A DNA stretch of 64,000 nt from AP-15 sp963700185 (GCA_963700185.1 CAVOWP010000012.1:1-64000), one strand, 5' to 3'; counted from the first letter of the stretch, positions 17,647-28,170 are shown. Notes: generated by a model from the letters alone, not told the origin. A program made the numbers and translations.

Positions 17647-18924
17647 ATGACGCCGAGCCTCGCGTGCGGGACCATCGTCTCACTGACGCCGTTGCCGCTC
17701 GAGGCCGATAGCCGGACCTTCCGTATCGCGCGGAGCCTCGGCGAGGCAGGCTGGCATTCGATCGTGATCGAGGGCCGGACGAGTGCGACCCAGTTTTGGG
17801 GAAACGCAGTCGAAGTCCGTTCATTGGGATCTCAGGCCATCCGCCGCGCCTTGACCTCACCAAGGCGACACGCCCGCGGCGGCGCTGTCGCGATGGCGCG
17901 CAGTGGCCGGTTGGGAGGTGGCGGCGAGCTCGCCCTCTATCTCGGTTTCCGCGGCTGGGAGTGGTGGCACCATTGCTGGCGTCCGCGCGGGTGTGTCCCG
18001 CCGGCCGAGCTCTATTACCTGCATTCCTTCGAGTTTCATCGCGCGGTTGCCCCGATAACAGCGCGCACGGGGGCGCGCATTATCTATGACGCGCACGATT
18101 TCTATCGCGGCATCGAGCCGCCGGAACGGCAGGCCGCGTTTGACCGCAATCGCGTGAGGCCCTTTTTTGATGCGCTCGAAGCGCGTCTCGTAGCTGCGGC
18201 GGATGCTACGGTGACGGTCAGTGACGGCATCGCCGCCCTGATGGAGCGAACTTTCGGCCGGCGTCCCACTGTCCTCCGCAATTACCATGACGAGCGGCTG
18301 GACCAAGCCGTCGAGTCGGATCTGCGCAAATCATTGTCACTGGCGCCGGCCGATCGCCTCTGCGTCGTGGTCGGCAACCGAAAGCCGGGAATGGCGGTCG
18401 ACACGGCAGTCGATGCATTGGCCATGCTGCCGACGCGTTTCCACCTTGCCTTCGTCGGACGCGGCTACGAGGCCGACAGCGAGAGGCTTCGCCGACATCC
18501 GGCAGCCTCCCGCGTCCACTTCGGACGGCATGTCGCGCCAAACCAAGTGGTTCCGTTTATTCGCACGGCCGATCTCGGTCTGGTGATCTACGAACCTTAT
18601 TCCGCCAATTACCGGTATGCTTTGCCCAACGGCTTTTTCCAAGTGATTGCCGCAGGATTGCCCCTCGTTCGCGCGGCGCTGCCCGAGATCGAAGCGGCGA
18701 TCGGCCGCCACCCAGTCGGCGCGCGTCTCGATCGTCTCGACCCGCCGTCCTTGGCCGCGGCAATCTTGCGTTGTGCCGAGGACACCGCCGGGTTGCGTTC
18801 TGCTGTCGCGGCGCTTGCACGCGAGCTGCGGTGGGAGACGGAGTCACTGCGGCTTAATCGCCTTGTCGACGAGGTTACGGACCGGCCGATTCGCATCCCC
18901 CGACAGGCCGAAGCGGTGGCGTGA
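17647..18924 (+). CDS. Glycosyltransferase (GT4-like)
   Basis: An intact 425-residue protein with a GT-B pattern: N-terminal IVSLTPLPLEADSRTFRIA and SLGEAGWHSIVIEGR, a central IIYDAHDFYRG, TVTVSDGIAALMERTFGRRP, and a C-terminal nucleotide-sugar region LCVVVGNRKPGMAVDTAVDA, VHFGRHVAPNQVVPFI, YRYALPNGFFQVIAAGLPLV. The donor and acceptor cannot be read. It begins three bases after asnB-1 and ends 21 bases before asnB-2, so it belongs to the same transcription unit. Confidence 0.8.
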   Translation: MTPSLACGTIVSLTPLPLEADSRTFRIARSLGEAGWHSIVIEGRTSATQFWGNAVEVRSLGSQAIRRALTSPRRHARGGAVAMARSGRLGGGGELALYLGFRGWEWWHHCWRPRGCVPPAELYYLHSFEFHRAVAPITARTGARIIYDAHDFYRGIEPPERQAAFDRNRVRPFFDALEARLVAAADATVTVSDGIAALMERTFGRRPTVLRNYHDERLDQAVESDLRKSLSLAPADRLCVVVGNRKPGMAVDTAVDALAMLPTRFHLAFVGRGYEADSERLRRHPAASRVHFGRHVAPNQVVPFIRTADLGLVIYEPYSANYRYALPNGFFQVIAAGLPLVRAALPEIEAAIGRHPVGARLDRLDPPSLAAAILRCAEDTAGLRSAVAALARELRWETESLRLNRLVDEVTDRPIRIPRQAEAVA

Positions 18925-18945
18925 CGATCCTGGGAAAGAAATAGA

Positions 18946-20906
18946 ATGTGCGGCATCGCAGGCATCGCTTCGACTCGACGGAAAGCCGATCCCTCGATTG
19001 GCTTCGTCGCTCGCGGTGCTTGACCGCCTCGTCGCCCACCGCGGCCCGGACGGAAATGGCGCCTGGATCTCGCCGGCACGCTCAGTCGGGCTCGCCCATC
19101 GTCGCTTGGCGATCATCGACTTGAGCGATGCGGCGCAACAGCCAATGGTGGCGCCTGGCCCGACCGCCATCACCTATAATGGCGAGATCTACAATTATCT
19201 CGAGCTCCGCGCCGAGCTGTCCCCGGGCTGGAAATTCCGTTCGAACTCGGATACCGAGGCAATTCTGGCGGCCTACGACCGCTATGACACCGGCTGCCTC
19301 GATCGATTGCGCGGCATGTTCGCCTTTGCCGTCTGGGACGACCGGCGCCGGCGTCTTTTCTGCGCGCGCGACCGCTTCGGCATCAAGCCCTTCTACTATG
19401 CGCTGGTGGGAAATCGATTTGTCTTTGCCTCCGAGGCAAAGGCATTGCTGCCGTTTCTGCCTGAAATCGAAACCGATCCCGCCGCGCTCGCCGAGTATCT
19501 GACCTTCCAGTACACGATCGGCGAGGCCACCCTGTTCCGCGGCGTCAAGCAGCTTTTGCCGGGGCATGCACTGACCGTCGAGAATGGCGATGTCCGCGTC
19601 TGGCGATATTGGGATGTCTATTATGAGATCGACGGCGACCACAGCGCACGATATTTCGAGCGGCATCTCGCCGAGCTGCTCGACGACTCGGTCAAGTTTC
19701 ACCTGCGCAGCGACGTGCCGATCGGCGCTTATGTTTCGGGGGGCATCGATTCGAGCTTGATCGCGATCCTTGCCGGCAACGCCGAGCGCGGCATCGCCGA
19801 CTGTTTTCACGGCCGCTTCACCGAGTTCGAGGGCTACGACGAGAGCGATTACGCCGCCGTCGCGGTGGATCAGGCAGGCGCCAAATTGCATGTCATCGAC
19901 ATTACTGCCCGGCAGTTTCGCGACCACATAGACGATGTTATTTACCATCTCGATTTTCCGGTGGCAGGACCTGGCTCATTCCCGCAATTCATGGTCTCGC
20001 AGCTCGCGGCGCGCCACGTGAAGGTGGTGTTGGGCGGGCAGGGCGGCGACGAGATCTTTGGCGGATACGCGCGATACCTGCTGGCTTATTTCGAGCAATG
20101 CATCAAGGCCGCCCTCGATGGGACCTACAAAAACGGCAATTTCGTCGTGACGATCGAATCGATCGTGCCGAACCTCGGTCTACTGCGCGAATACAAGCCG
20201 CTGATGAAGGAGTTCTGGCGAGACGGTTTGTTCAATGGCCTCGATGACCGATATTTTCGCCTGGTCGACCGCTCAACGGACATGGAGGAGGAGGTCGATT
20301 GGACACTTTTAGATAAGGATCGTGTGTTTGCCAACTTTTTGTCAATTTTTAACAACCAGAGCAACGTCAGGAAGGAAGCCTATTTTGACAAGATGACGCA
20401 TTTCGACTTCAAATGTCTGCTGCCGGCATTACTTCAGGTCGAGGATAGGATGAGCATGGCGCACGGGCTGGAGAGCCGCGTGCCGCTTCTCGACCATCCG
20501 CTGATCGAATTCCTCGCCACCGTCCCGGCCGATGTGAAATTCGAGGGCGGCCGGATGAAGCACCTTCTAAAACTTGCTTATGCCGACGTTTTGCCGTCCG
20601 CGATCGCCGATCGGCGCGACAAGATGGGCTTTCCGGTCCCATTGAAGGAATGGTTTTCAGGGGAATTGCGCGGCCTTGTGCAGGACACGTTTCCGCAGCC
20701 GTCACGCCCGGCAGCGCCCATTTCTCAACGCCGAAGCCGTGCTCGCCAATTTCGAAAGCGCCGGCCGTTTCTCCCGCAAGGTGTGGGGGTTGCTGTGCCT
20801 CGAGCTATGGCACCAGATCTTTCATGATCGTGCCGCCCATTACCGGCGCATGCTGGCGGAAGCCGCATCTTTTGACACCTCGCCGGTTGCCGGGGCTGCG
20901 CAATAA
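18946..20906 (+). CDS. AsnB-type glutamine amidotransferase 2 (WbpS-like), two frameshifts
   Basis: ATG 18946 gives MCGIAGIAS with Cys2 as nucleophile. Removing one A near 18975 joins it to LDGKPIPRLASSLAVLDRL, VAHRGPDGNGAW, HRRLAIIDLSDAAQQPM and ITYNGEIYNYLELR. The synthetase domain has YVSGGIDSSLIAIL, VVLGGQGGDEIFGGYARY and RVPLLDHPLIEFLA. Removing one C near 20700 restores the tail NAEAVLANFESAGRFSRKVW ending at 20906, about 653 residues. Same role expected as the other two copies: glutamine-dependent amide formation, probably on a sugar carboxylate. Confidence 0.8.
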
Positions 20907-20931
20907 AGATGGTGAAAGGGGTTAAGCCGAT

Positions 20932-21870
20932 ATGAAAGTATTCGTAACCGGCGGGTCTGGTCTCGTCGGCTCGACCGTCATCGATCTGCTGCTCGCCCGT
21001 GGCGACGAAGTCCTCGCGATCGATAATTTCGCGACCGGCCGGCGCGATAATTTGAAACCGCAGCCTCGGCTGCAGCTGATCGAGGACAGCATCGTCGACG
21101 AGCGCGTCGTCGACGGGCTGATCGGCGACTTTCGTCCCGACGTCGTGGTGCACACCGCGGCATCCTACAAGAACCCCGATGACTGGCAGGGAGATGCACT
21201 GACCAATTGCGTCGGCAGCGCCAACATCGCTCGCTCCTGCAAGGACCACAAGGTCGGGCGACTGATCTATTTTCAGACGGCGCTATGTTACGGTACCAAG
21301 CCGCTGGAGCAGCCGATCACGTTGGCTCATCCCCTCAATCCGGTGAACAGCAGCTATGCGATCTCAAAGACTGCGGGCGAGCAGTACATCCAGCTGAGCG
21401 GCGTCGACTGGGTCACCTTCCGCCTTGCAAATATAGTCGGCCCGCGCAACGTCAGCGGGCCATTGCCGATTTTTTTCGATCGTTTGGCGCAAGCGAAGCG
21501 TTGCTTCGTCACCGAGGCGCGGCGAGATTTTGTATTCGTGCGCGACCTGGCCCGAACCGTTCTGAGGGCGGCGAGCGGAACCGGTACCGGCACGTATCAC
21601 TTCTCATCGGGAAGGGATGTGGCGATCAGGGAGCTATACGACGCGGTTGTCCGCGCGATGCAGCTCAATCATTACCCCGAGCCGGATATTCGTCCGCTCG
21701 GAGCCGACGACGCGCCCACCATCCTATTGGACCCGAGCCGCACCTTCCGTGATTTCGGCGAGGTTGAGTTCACACCGCTCGACGAGATCGTTGCCGAGAC
21801 TGTCGCTTATTACCGGCAGCACGGCGTACAAGGCGGATACACCCATCTGCGGACCGAGCAGAAGTCGTGA
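20932..21870 (+). CDS. NAD-dependent sugar epimerase/dehydratase 1 (extended SDR)
   Basis: This 312-residue extended SDR has MKVFVTGGSGLVGS (dinucleotide-binding GxxGxxG), the VVHTAASYKNPDDW segment, FQTALCYG in place of the usual serine region, and the catalytic YAISKTAGE (YxxxK). Such proteins epimerise or dehydrate nucleotide sugars. It shares the TAASYK and QTALCYG pattern with the next gene, so the two are tandem duplicates. A weak start context, AAGGGG eight bases before ATG 20932, fits translation. Its TGA overlaps the next GTG. Confidence 0.85.
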   Translation: MKVFVTGGSGLVGSTVIDLLLARGDEVLAIDNFATGRRDNLKPQPRLQLIEDSIVDERVVDGLIGDFRPDVVVHTAASYKNPDDWQGDALTNCVGSANIARSCKDHKVGRLIYFQTALCYGTKPLEQPITLAHPLNPVNSSYAISKTAGEQYIQLSGVDWVTFRLANIVGPRNVSGPLPIFFDRLAQAKRCFVTEARRDFVFVRDLARTVLRAASGTGTGTYHFSSGRDVAIRELYDAVVRAMQLNHYPEPDIRPLGADDAPTILLDPSRTFRDFGEVEFTPLDEIVAETVAYYRQHGVQGGYTHLRTEQKS

Positions 21871-22809
21871 GGCTCCTGATTACCGGCGGGGCCGGCTGCC
21901 TCGGCTCCAATCTTATCGAAGAATATTTAGCGCAAGGCGACGAGATACTCGTCATCGACAATTTCGCCACCGGCAGCCGCGAGGCACTGGCTGCATTGCC
22001 CCGGCTCGAAATCGTCGACGGGACGGTTGCCGACCGGCGATTGGTCGACGCCGCCTTCACACGGTTCGCGCCGACACACGTGATACACAGCGCTGCCTCG
22101 TACAAGGATCCGAACGATTGGCGAGAAGATGTGGCCACCAACGTCACGGGTACGATCAACACCGTCGAGGCGGCGCGGCACGTGGGTGTAGAGCGGTTTG
22201 TGTATCTTCAGACCGCGCTGTGCTACGGGCGGCCCGAGCGCGTTCCGATACCGGTCGATCATCCGACGCGCCCATTTACCAGCTACGGCATCTCCAAGAC
22301 TGCCGGGGAGGCTTACCTCGCGATCAGCGATTTCCCATGGGTCTCGCTGCGGCTCGCCAACATTACCGGACCGCGCCTCGCGATCGGACCCATTCCAACC
22401 TTCTATAAGCGGCTCAAATGCGGACAAAAATGCTTCTGCACCGATACGGTGCGCGATTTCCTGGACATCTCTGATTTCCTCGCGCTGATGAGGATTATGC
22501 TGCGCGACGATGCCCCGACCGGTATCTTCAACGTCTCGACCGGCGAGGGCCATACGATCGCAGAAGTGTTCAACACGATCGCGGCTTGTCTCGGAATCAC
22601 TCTGCCCGAGCCCGTCCGCGGTCGTGCCGCCAGCCGCCGATGATGTCCCCGCCGTAGTGCTCGACCCGTCGCGCACCCGCGCCGCCCTGGGCTGGAGAGC
22701 GGAACTGGGTCTTTCCGAGTCGATCGCCCGTATGGTCCGCTGGTACGATACCCACGGGGTTCCGGTCATCCATAGCCATTTGCGTCCGCAGCCGGCGGAA
22801 AAGTCGTGA
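21867..22809 (+). CDS. NAD-dependent sugar epimerase/dehydratase 2, one frameshift
   Basis: Paralogue of the preceding gene: MRLLITGGAGCLGSNLIEEY, VIDNFATGSREAL, VIHSAASYKDPNDW, LQTALCYG and YGISKTAGEAYLAI. The GTG start at 21867 overlaps the previous stop. The frame is lost near 22617; removing one G from the doublet there restores VVPPAADDVPAVVLDPSRTR and the tail ending at 22809, giving about 313 residues like its twin. The substrate is unknown. The two may act on successive or alternative UDP-sugar intermediates. Confidence 0.82.
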
Positions 22810-23886
22810 CGGGATTTTGCCGGATCGACGATTCTTGTCGTCGGGGGTGCCGGTTTCGTAGGCGGCGCCCTCGTTCGCCGACTATTGGAATTGCAGCCGC
22901 ACCGCCTGATTATCGTTGATAATCTGCTGTCGGCCGATATCAGCAACGTGCCGGAACATCCGGCGGTAGACTTCGTGTTCGCTTCGATTACCGCGGATAA
23001 GGTGCTCGGAGCATTGCCGCCCGATCTCGATTTTGTTTTCCACCTGGCCTGTTATCACGGTAACCAGTCGTCGATCCACGATCCGCTCGCCGATCATCAA
23101 AACAACGCATTAACAACGTTGAAGCTGTTCGACCGTTTGAAGCGCTTCAGCGCGCTGAAAAAAGTCGTCTACTCGGCGGCGGGCTGCGCCGTCGCAGAAA
23201 AGACCTTCGATCAGGCGAGCGCTACAGTCGAGGACGCGCCAGTCTCGTTGTTTCATGACAGCCCTTACTCGATCTCGAAGCTGGTCGGCGAGATGTACGG
23301 CAATTACTATTTCATGCGCCACGGCTTGCCGTTTGTGACGGCGCGGTTTCAGAATGTTTATGGAGCGGGCGAGATACTGGGTGCCGGACAATGGCGCGGA
23401 ACGCCGCACACCGTGTGGCGCAACGTGACACCCACATTCATCTGGAAATCTTTGCGGCGTGAAGCACTGCCCGTCGAAAATGGCGGCGTCGCCACCCGCG
23501 ATTTCATCTTTGTCGAGGATATTGTGGACGGTTTGATCGCGTGCGCCTTGAGCGGCCGCGTTGGCGAAGCTTACAATATCGCCTCCGGCGTCGAGACCCC
23601 GATTCTCGATCTCGCCCGCCTGGTTAATCAACTCACCGGTAACCCAACCCCGATCAGCCTCGCCCCTGCTCGTGAATGGGATCGCTCCGGCAAACGGTTC
23701 GGGGCACCCGAGAAAGCACGCCGAGAGCTGGGGTTTACAGCAGCAACGCCGCTATGCGAGGGCTTGCGGCGCACGATCGAGTGGACCCGCGACAACCGCG
23801 ACACGATCTGCCGCTGCATGTTGCAGCACGCTCGCTTCCTCCCGGAACTGCGTGACGCCGTCGCATGGCCGATTTGCGCATCCTGA
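22806..23886 (+). CDS. NAD-dependent sugar epimerase/dehydratase 3, one frameshift
   Basis: An extended SDR distinct from the two before it: GSTILVVGGAGFVGGALVRR, HRLIIVDNLLSADI, FHLACYHGNQSSIHD, YSISKLVGEMYGNYY (YxxxK) and TRDFIFVEDIVDG. The Rossmann glycine motif lies upstream of any in-frame start codon. It becomes reachable from GTG 22806, which overlaps the preceding TGA, if one T is removed from the TTTT run at 22815-22818. The restored protein has about 359 residues. It is likely a UDP-sugar epimerase or dehydratase. Confidence 0.82.
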
Positions 23887-24944
23887 CTGTCGTTGGCGCC
23901 CGGCCGCAATTCGTCAAAGCCGCCCCAATCTCGCGGGCGATCGCGGCCCGCGATGGCATCCGTGAAATCCTGGTTCACACCGGTCAGCATTTCGATGCCA
24001 GCATGTCGCAGATTTTTTTCGAGGAGCTGGGCCTCGAAGCGCCGCGCATCAATCTGGGCATTCACGGCGGCGGCCACGGCGAGATGACGGGCAAGATGCT
24101 CGCGGCGCTGGAACGGATCATCATCGAGGAGCGGCCAGACCTCGTCCTCGTGCCCGGCGACACGAATTCGAGCATTGCCGGCGCATTGGCGGCAGCCAAG
24201 CTGGATATTCCGATCGCTCATCTCGAGGCGGGCCTGCGCTCCTTTAACCGCCGCATGCCCGAGGAGATCAACCGCGTGCTGACCGATCACCTCAGCACGC
24301 TGCTGCTGTGCCCGACCGAAACCGCCGTCGTCAATCTCCGGCGCGAGGGCATCATCGACGGCGTCCATAACATCGGTGACGTGATGTACGATGCGGCGTG
24401 CTTTGCGGCAGCCGCGTCCGGGCGGTCGCAAATCCTCGACAGGCTGGGTCTGGTCGAGCGCTCTTACGCTCTCGCCACGGTGCATCGGGCCGAAAGCACG
24501 GAAAGCAAAGCTGCACTCGTTGAAATCGTGGAGTTCCTGCGCCGGCAGGCACGCGATCGCATCATCGTATTCCCGGTCCACCCCAGGACACGCAAGCGGA
24601 TCTCGGAGTGGCGCCTCGATCTCGGCGACATACTGGCGTGCGAGCCGTTCGGTTATCTCGACATGCACCGGCTCCTGCGATCGGCGGTTGGGGTCTTCAC
24701 CGATTCCGGCGGTCTACAGAAGGAAGCCTATTTCCACAAAGTTCCTTGCGTAACGTTGCGCAGCGAAACCGAGTGGGTGGAGACCATCGAAGCCGGCTGG
24801 AATCGGCTGTGGAAGGGACCGGATTACGCGCCGCGCCGGGAGATCTTCGCGTTTGGCGATGGTCACGCCGCGGATCGCGCGGTGGAGCTTCTAATCGATT
24901 TTCTGAAATGCCAGCCGAGAGCCGGATCCGCACCGTCGTTCTGA
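23865..24944 (+). CDS. Non-hydrolysing UDP-sugar 2-epimerase (WecB/WbpI family)
   Basis: This intact 359-residue enzyme has the family hallmarks ILTVVGARPQFVKAAPISR, VHTGQHFDASMSQIFFEELG, LVPGDTNSSIAG, HLEAGLRSFNRRMPEEINR, ATVHRAES and FTDSGGLQKEA. WecB converts UDP-GlcNAc to UDP-ManNAc; WbpI acts on UDP-2,3-diacetamido-glucuronic acid. The WbpB, D and E-like functions at the head of the operon make the WbpI role more likely, but this rests on context. It overlaps the previous gene by 22 bases and the next by 37. Confidence 0.85.
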   Translation: MADLRILTVVGARPQFVKAAPISRAIAARDGIREILVHTGQHFDASMSQIFFEELGLEAPRINLGIHGGGHGEMTGKMLAALERIIIEERPDLVLVPGDTNSSIAGALAAAKLDIPIAHLEAGLRSFNRRMPEEINRVLTDHLSTLLLCPTETAVVNLRREGIIDGVHNIGDVMYDAACFAAAASGRSQILDRLGLVERSYALATVHRAESTESKAALVEIVEFLRRQARDRIIVFPVHPRTRKRISEWRLDLGDILACEPFGYLDMHRLLRSAVGVFTDSGGLQKEAYFHKVPCVTLRSETEWVETIEAGWNRLWKGPDYAPRREIFAFGDGHAADRAVELLIDFLKCQPRAGSAPSF

Positions 24945-26121
24945 CCCTCCAATACGCGACCAGATCTTCCTATTACCTGGACTGGATCGAGGCTTTCGAG
25001 CGGTCGTCACTGTTCGCGGTCACCACCTTCAATCTGTTTCGACGCGATCAGCGTTGCGCAGCGGCCAGAGCGGTCGAGGACAGCGAGCTGGTCGTCGCCC
25101 TGCACTCGTGCTCGGCCGATACGCTCGAATACATCCAGCCCCTGAGTGGCGCGCTGAAGGCACGGCGCGGCCGCTTTTTGATGCTGGTTGGCAATGAATA
25201 CAACCTCCCCTGGGCCCGACTCGGTGAAAAACGGGATTTCCTGCGCGCGGTCGGCGCCGACTACGTCGGGACGCAGCTGCCGATCGAGGCCGGGCGGTGG
25301 CTGTACGCCGATACCGGCGCCAGGGTGCTCGCGCTGCCGCACGCTCTGAACGACAGCGTGTTTCGCCGCGACAAGCCGGATTCGTTTCGCCCGATCGATA
25401 TTGGCGGGCGCAGCGCTCGCTACCCGGCGTTCATCGGCGATGACGAGCGCAACCAGGTCCATGATTTATTTTCCCGGATCGGCCCGAAAATATGGGCTGC
25501 AGGTCGACATCGATACCGGCAGCCGCCTCGATCGAGACGGCTGGGCCAGGTTTCTCAACGATTGCCGTGCGACGATCGGGACCGAAGCCGGATCATGGTA
25601 TCTCGAGCAGGACGACCGGACCGTCCTAGAGATCCGTGAATTCCTAAGCGCGCGGGCCGGCCCCGGCGCGATCAAAGCCGACGGCTTATTACACTCTCTG
25701 AGCCGACGCCTCCCTTATCAAGCCAAGACTTGGCTCAAGACGCTCTTGAAGGTTTCGCCGCTCCGGCACGAGGCATTCGATGAGGGGGAGGTGAGTTTCG
25801 CAGATATCGAAGCCCGTTTCTTTGCCGGCCGCCCACGCTGCCCGGTCTATTCAAAATGCATCTCCTCCCGTCACTTCGACGCCGCGGGAACCGGAACCTG
25901 CCAAATCCTGTTGCGGGGTCGATACAATGACATTTTGACCGCGGATGAGCATTATATCGCCCTCGACTCTGACCTCGCCAATCTCGGCGATGCGATAATG
26001 CGCTTTCGCGATCCGACCGAGCGGCGACGGGTCGCCGAGACCGCTTACGCTCTGGTCAAGGAACGGACACACCTATCGTGATCGGATCGCCGCGATCCAT
26101 CAGACGGTCTGCGCCAGCTGA
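24908..26121 (+). CDS. Glycosyltransferase-like protein (CgeB/Glyco_trans_1_2-like), two frameshifts
   Basis: ATG 24908 lies inside the end of the 2-epimerase gene. The reading gives RIRTVVLTLQYATRSSYYLD, RFLMLVGNEYNLPWARLGEK and YVGTQLPIEAGRWLY. After a one-base shift in an A4 run near 25490 it reads KYGLQVDIDTGSRLDRDGW, ATIGTEAGSWYLEQDDRTVL, CQILLRGRYNDILTADEHYI. A second shift near 26064 restores HTYRDRIAAIHQTV to the TGA at 26119-26121, about 403 residues. The layout resembles the 12934 gene without its coiled coil. The donor is unknown. Confidence 0.65.
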
Positions 26122-26205
26122 CGGCCCCGCGACCGCCGCGGCGCTTTTGTGCCCGGTGCGTAGGGCTTCTCCCTATTTTCAAGGAACGTAAACAACAGCG
26201 CTCGA

Positions 26206-28170
26206 ATGTGCGGCATTGGCGGTTTTCTTAAAGTCCAGACGGCGGCGACTTGTAATGAGCTGGAGGCGCGGCTTTGGAAGATGATCGCGACTTTGCGGCA
26301 TCGCGGGCCGGATGACGAAGGCGTCTGGACTGATTGCCGGGCCGGTCTCGCGCACGCCCGGCTATCCATCATCGATCTGTCGCCGGCTGGGCATCAACCG
26401 ATGGCCAGCGCCGACGGCAGCGCGTGGATCACTTACAATGGCGAGGTCTACAATTTCGCCGAGATCCGGCAAGAGCTCGAGGCGCTGGGCTACCCGTTTC
26501 GCAGCCGGGGCGACACCGAAGTCATCATCAACGGTTGGCAGGCCTGGGGACCCAAAATTTTTTCACGGCTGCGCGGCATGTTCGCCCTCGCCATTTGGGA
26601 CCGGCGATCGCAGCGCCTGATCCTGGCGCGCGATCGGCTCGGGAAAAAGCCGTTATATTACGCTCCCACCGCAACAGCCTTCCTGTTCGGCTCCGAAATA
26701 AAGGCTCTGCTCGCCTGGCCGGGCTTGTCTCGGGCGGCGGATCTGTCAGCGATCGATAGTTATCTGACCTTTGGGTACGTGGCCGCCCCGCAGACCGCTT
26801 TCGCCGGTATCCGGAAGTTGCCCGCAGCCCATTACCTCGTCGTCGAGGCGCTGCCAGACGGCAGTCTAGGCGAGCCCGAGCTCGTGCGCTATTGGCGTTT
26901 GCCGGAGCCGCGTATGGCGCGGCGCCATCGGCCCGCTGCGGAGCTGCGCCGTGAACTCGTCGCACAGCTCGAAGAAGCAGTGCGGCTGCGGCTGATATCG
27001 GATGTGCCGCTCGGCGCCTTTCTGTCCGGCGGCGTCGATTCTTCGGCAGTCGTCGCGACAATGGCGCGCGTCGGCGGCGGAACGGTGAAGACGTTTTCAA
27101 TAGGGTTTTCCGCAAAGGAATATGACGAGACTGGCTATGCCCGGATGGTGGCTGAGCGTTATGCGACTGACCACGAGGAGCTCGTCGTCGAACCCGATGC
27201 GATCGCGGTGTTGCCGCGGCTGATCTGGCATTACGGCGAGCCTTTTGCGGACCCTTCGGCCATTCCGACCTACTACGTCTCGGAGATGGCGCGCCGCAAA
27301 GTAACGGTGGCGCTCAATGGTGATGGCGGCGACGAGTGTTTCCTCGGCTACCCCCGATACAAGGCCATGCGCCATCTTTCCCGCCTCGACGGCCTGCCGC
27401 GGTGGAGCCGGATCGGCCTGGGACAGTCGCTGGCGCTGGCGCCGCCCGCATTGCAACGCCGGTTTAAACTTCCTCGAATACGCGCGTTGCTCCAGGCTGC
27501 CGACCAGCGGCCGAGCCGGCGCTATGCCTTTACGATCGCCTATTTTACCGATGACGACAAAGCTGCCGGTTATGGCGATGCGATGCAGGAGCACCTCGCA
27601 GGAGCCGCGCTCAATCTCATAGAGCCTTATTTCGCCGAGGTGGACAGCCTCGTCTCCGGCGCCAACTGGGCGGACATCCACACCTATCTGCCCGACGACC
27701 TGATGGTAAAGGTCGACGTCGCCAGCATGGCCCACGGGCTCGAATCTCGCTCACCGCTTCTCGACCACGTATTCATGGAGTGGGCGGCGGAATTACCCGA
27801 GCAACTCAAGCTGGCGCGCGGCGAGACCAAGGCGCTGTTCAAATCCGCAATGGAACCCTATCTGCCGAATGAACTGCTCTATCGGCCCAAAATGGGGTTC
27901 GGCTGTCCTATCGATCACTGGTTCCGCAGCGAGCTCAAGGAACTCGCCTATGACGTTCTGCTGTCGCGGCGCGCGAGGGAGCGCAGACTGTTCCGCCCGG
28001 ACTATGTGCGCTGCTTGCTCGATGAGCATTGCACGCTCACGCGTGACCACCACACTCGTCTCTGGGCACTCCTGATGCTGGAACTATGGTTTCAAATGTG
28101 GATTGATTCACCGGCCCCACCGGAGGTCTTGCGCCCAAGCGGGCTGGCAGAAATCGGCGTTCCGGCTTGA
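26206..28170 (+). CDS. AsnB-type glutamine amidotransferase 3
   Basis: The only one of the three asparagine-synthetase-like genes with an uninterrupted frame (654 residues). Cys2 is the glutaminase nucleophile (MCGIGGFLKVQ), followed by LRHRGPDDEGVW, HARLSIIDLSPAGHQPM, ITYNGEVYNFAEIR and RGDTEVIINGW. The synthetase domain has FLSGGVDSSAVVATM (SGGxDSS pyrophosphate loop) and ALNGDGGDECFLGYPRY. It closes the polysaccharide operon. An AAGGA lies about 17 bases before the ATG, with an 84-base gap to the preceding gene, so a separate promoter is possible. It could be a general asparagine synthase, but context favours glycan amidation. Confidence 0.85.
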   Translation: MCGIGGFLKVQTAATCNELEARLWKMIATLRHRGPDDEGVWTDCRAGLAHARLSIIDLSPAGHQPMASADGSAWITYNGEVYNFAEIRQELEALGYPFRSRGDTEVIINGWQAWGPKIFSRLRGMFALAIWDRRSQRLILARDRLGKKPLYYAPTATAFLFGSEIKALLAWPGLSRAADLSAIDSYLTFGYVAAPQTAFAGIRKLPAAHYLVVEALPDGSLGEPELVRYWRLPEPRMARRHRPAAELRRELVAQLEEAVRLRLISDVPLGAFLSGGVDSSAVVATMARVGGGTVKTFSIGFSAKEYDETGYARMVAERYATDHEELVVEPDAIAVLPRLIWHYGEPFADPSAIPTYYVSEMARRKVTVALNGDGGDECFLGYPRYKAMRHLSRLDGLPRWSRIGLGQSLALAPPALQRRFKLPRIRALLQAADQRPSRRYAFTIAYFTDDDKAAGYGDAMQEHLAGAALNLIEPYFAEVDSLVSGANWADIHTYLPDDLMVKVDVASMAHGLESRSPLLDHVFMEWAAELPEQLKLARGETKALFKSAMEPYLPNELLYRPKMGFGCPIDHWFRSELKELAYDVLLSRRARERRLFRPDYVRCLLDEHCTLTRDHHTRLWALLMLELWFQMWIDSPAPPEVLRPSGLAEIGVPA

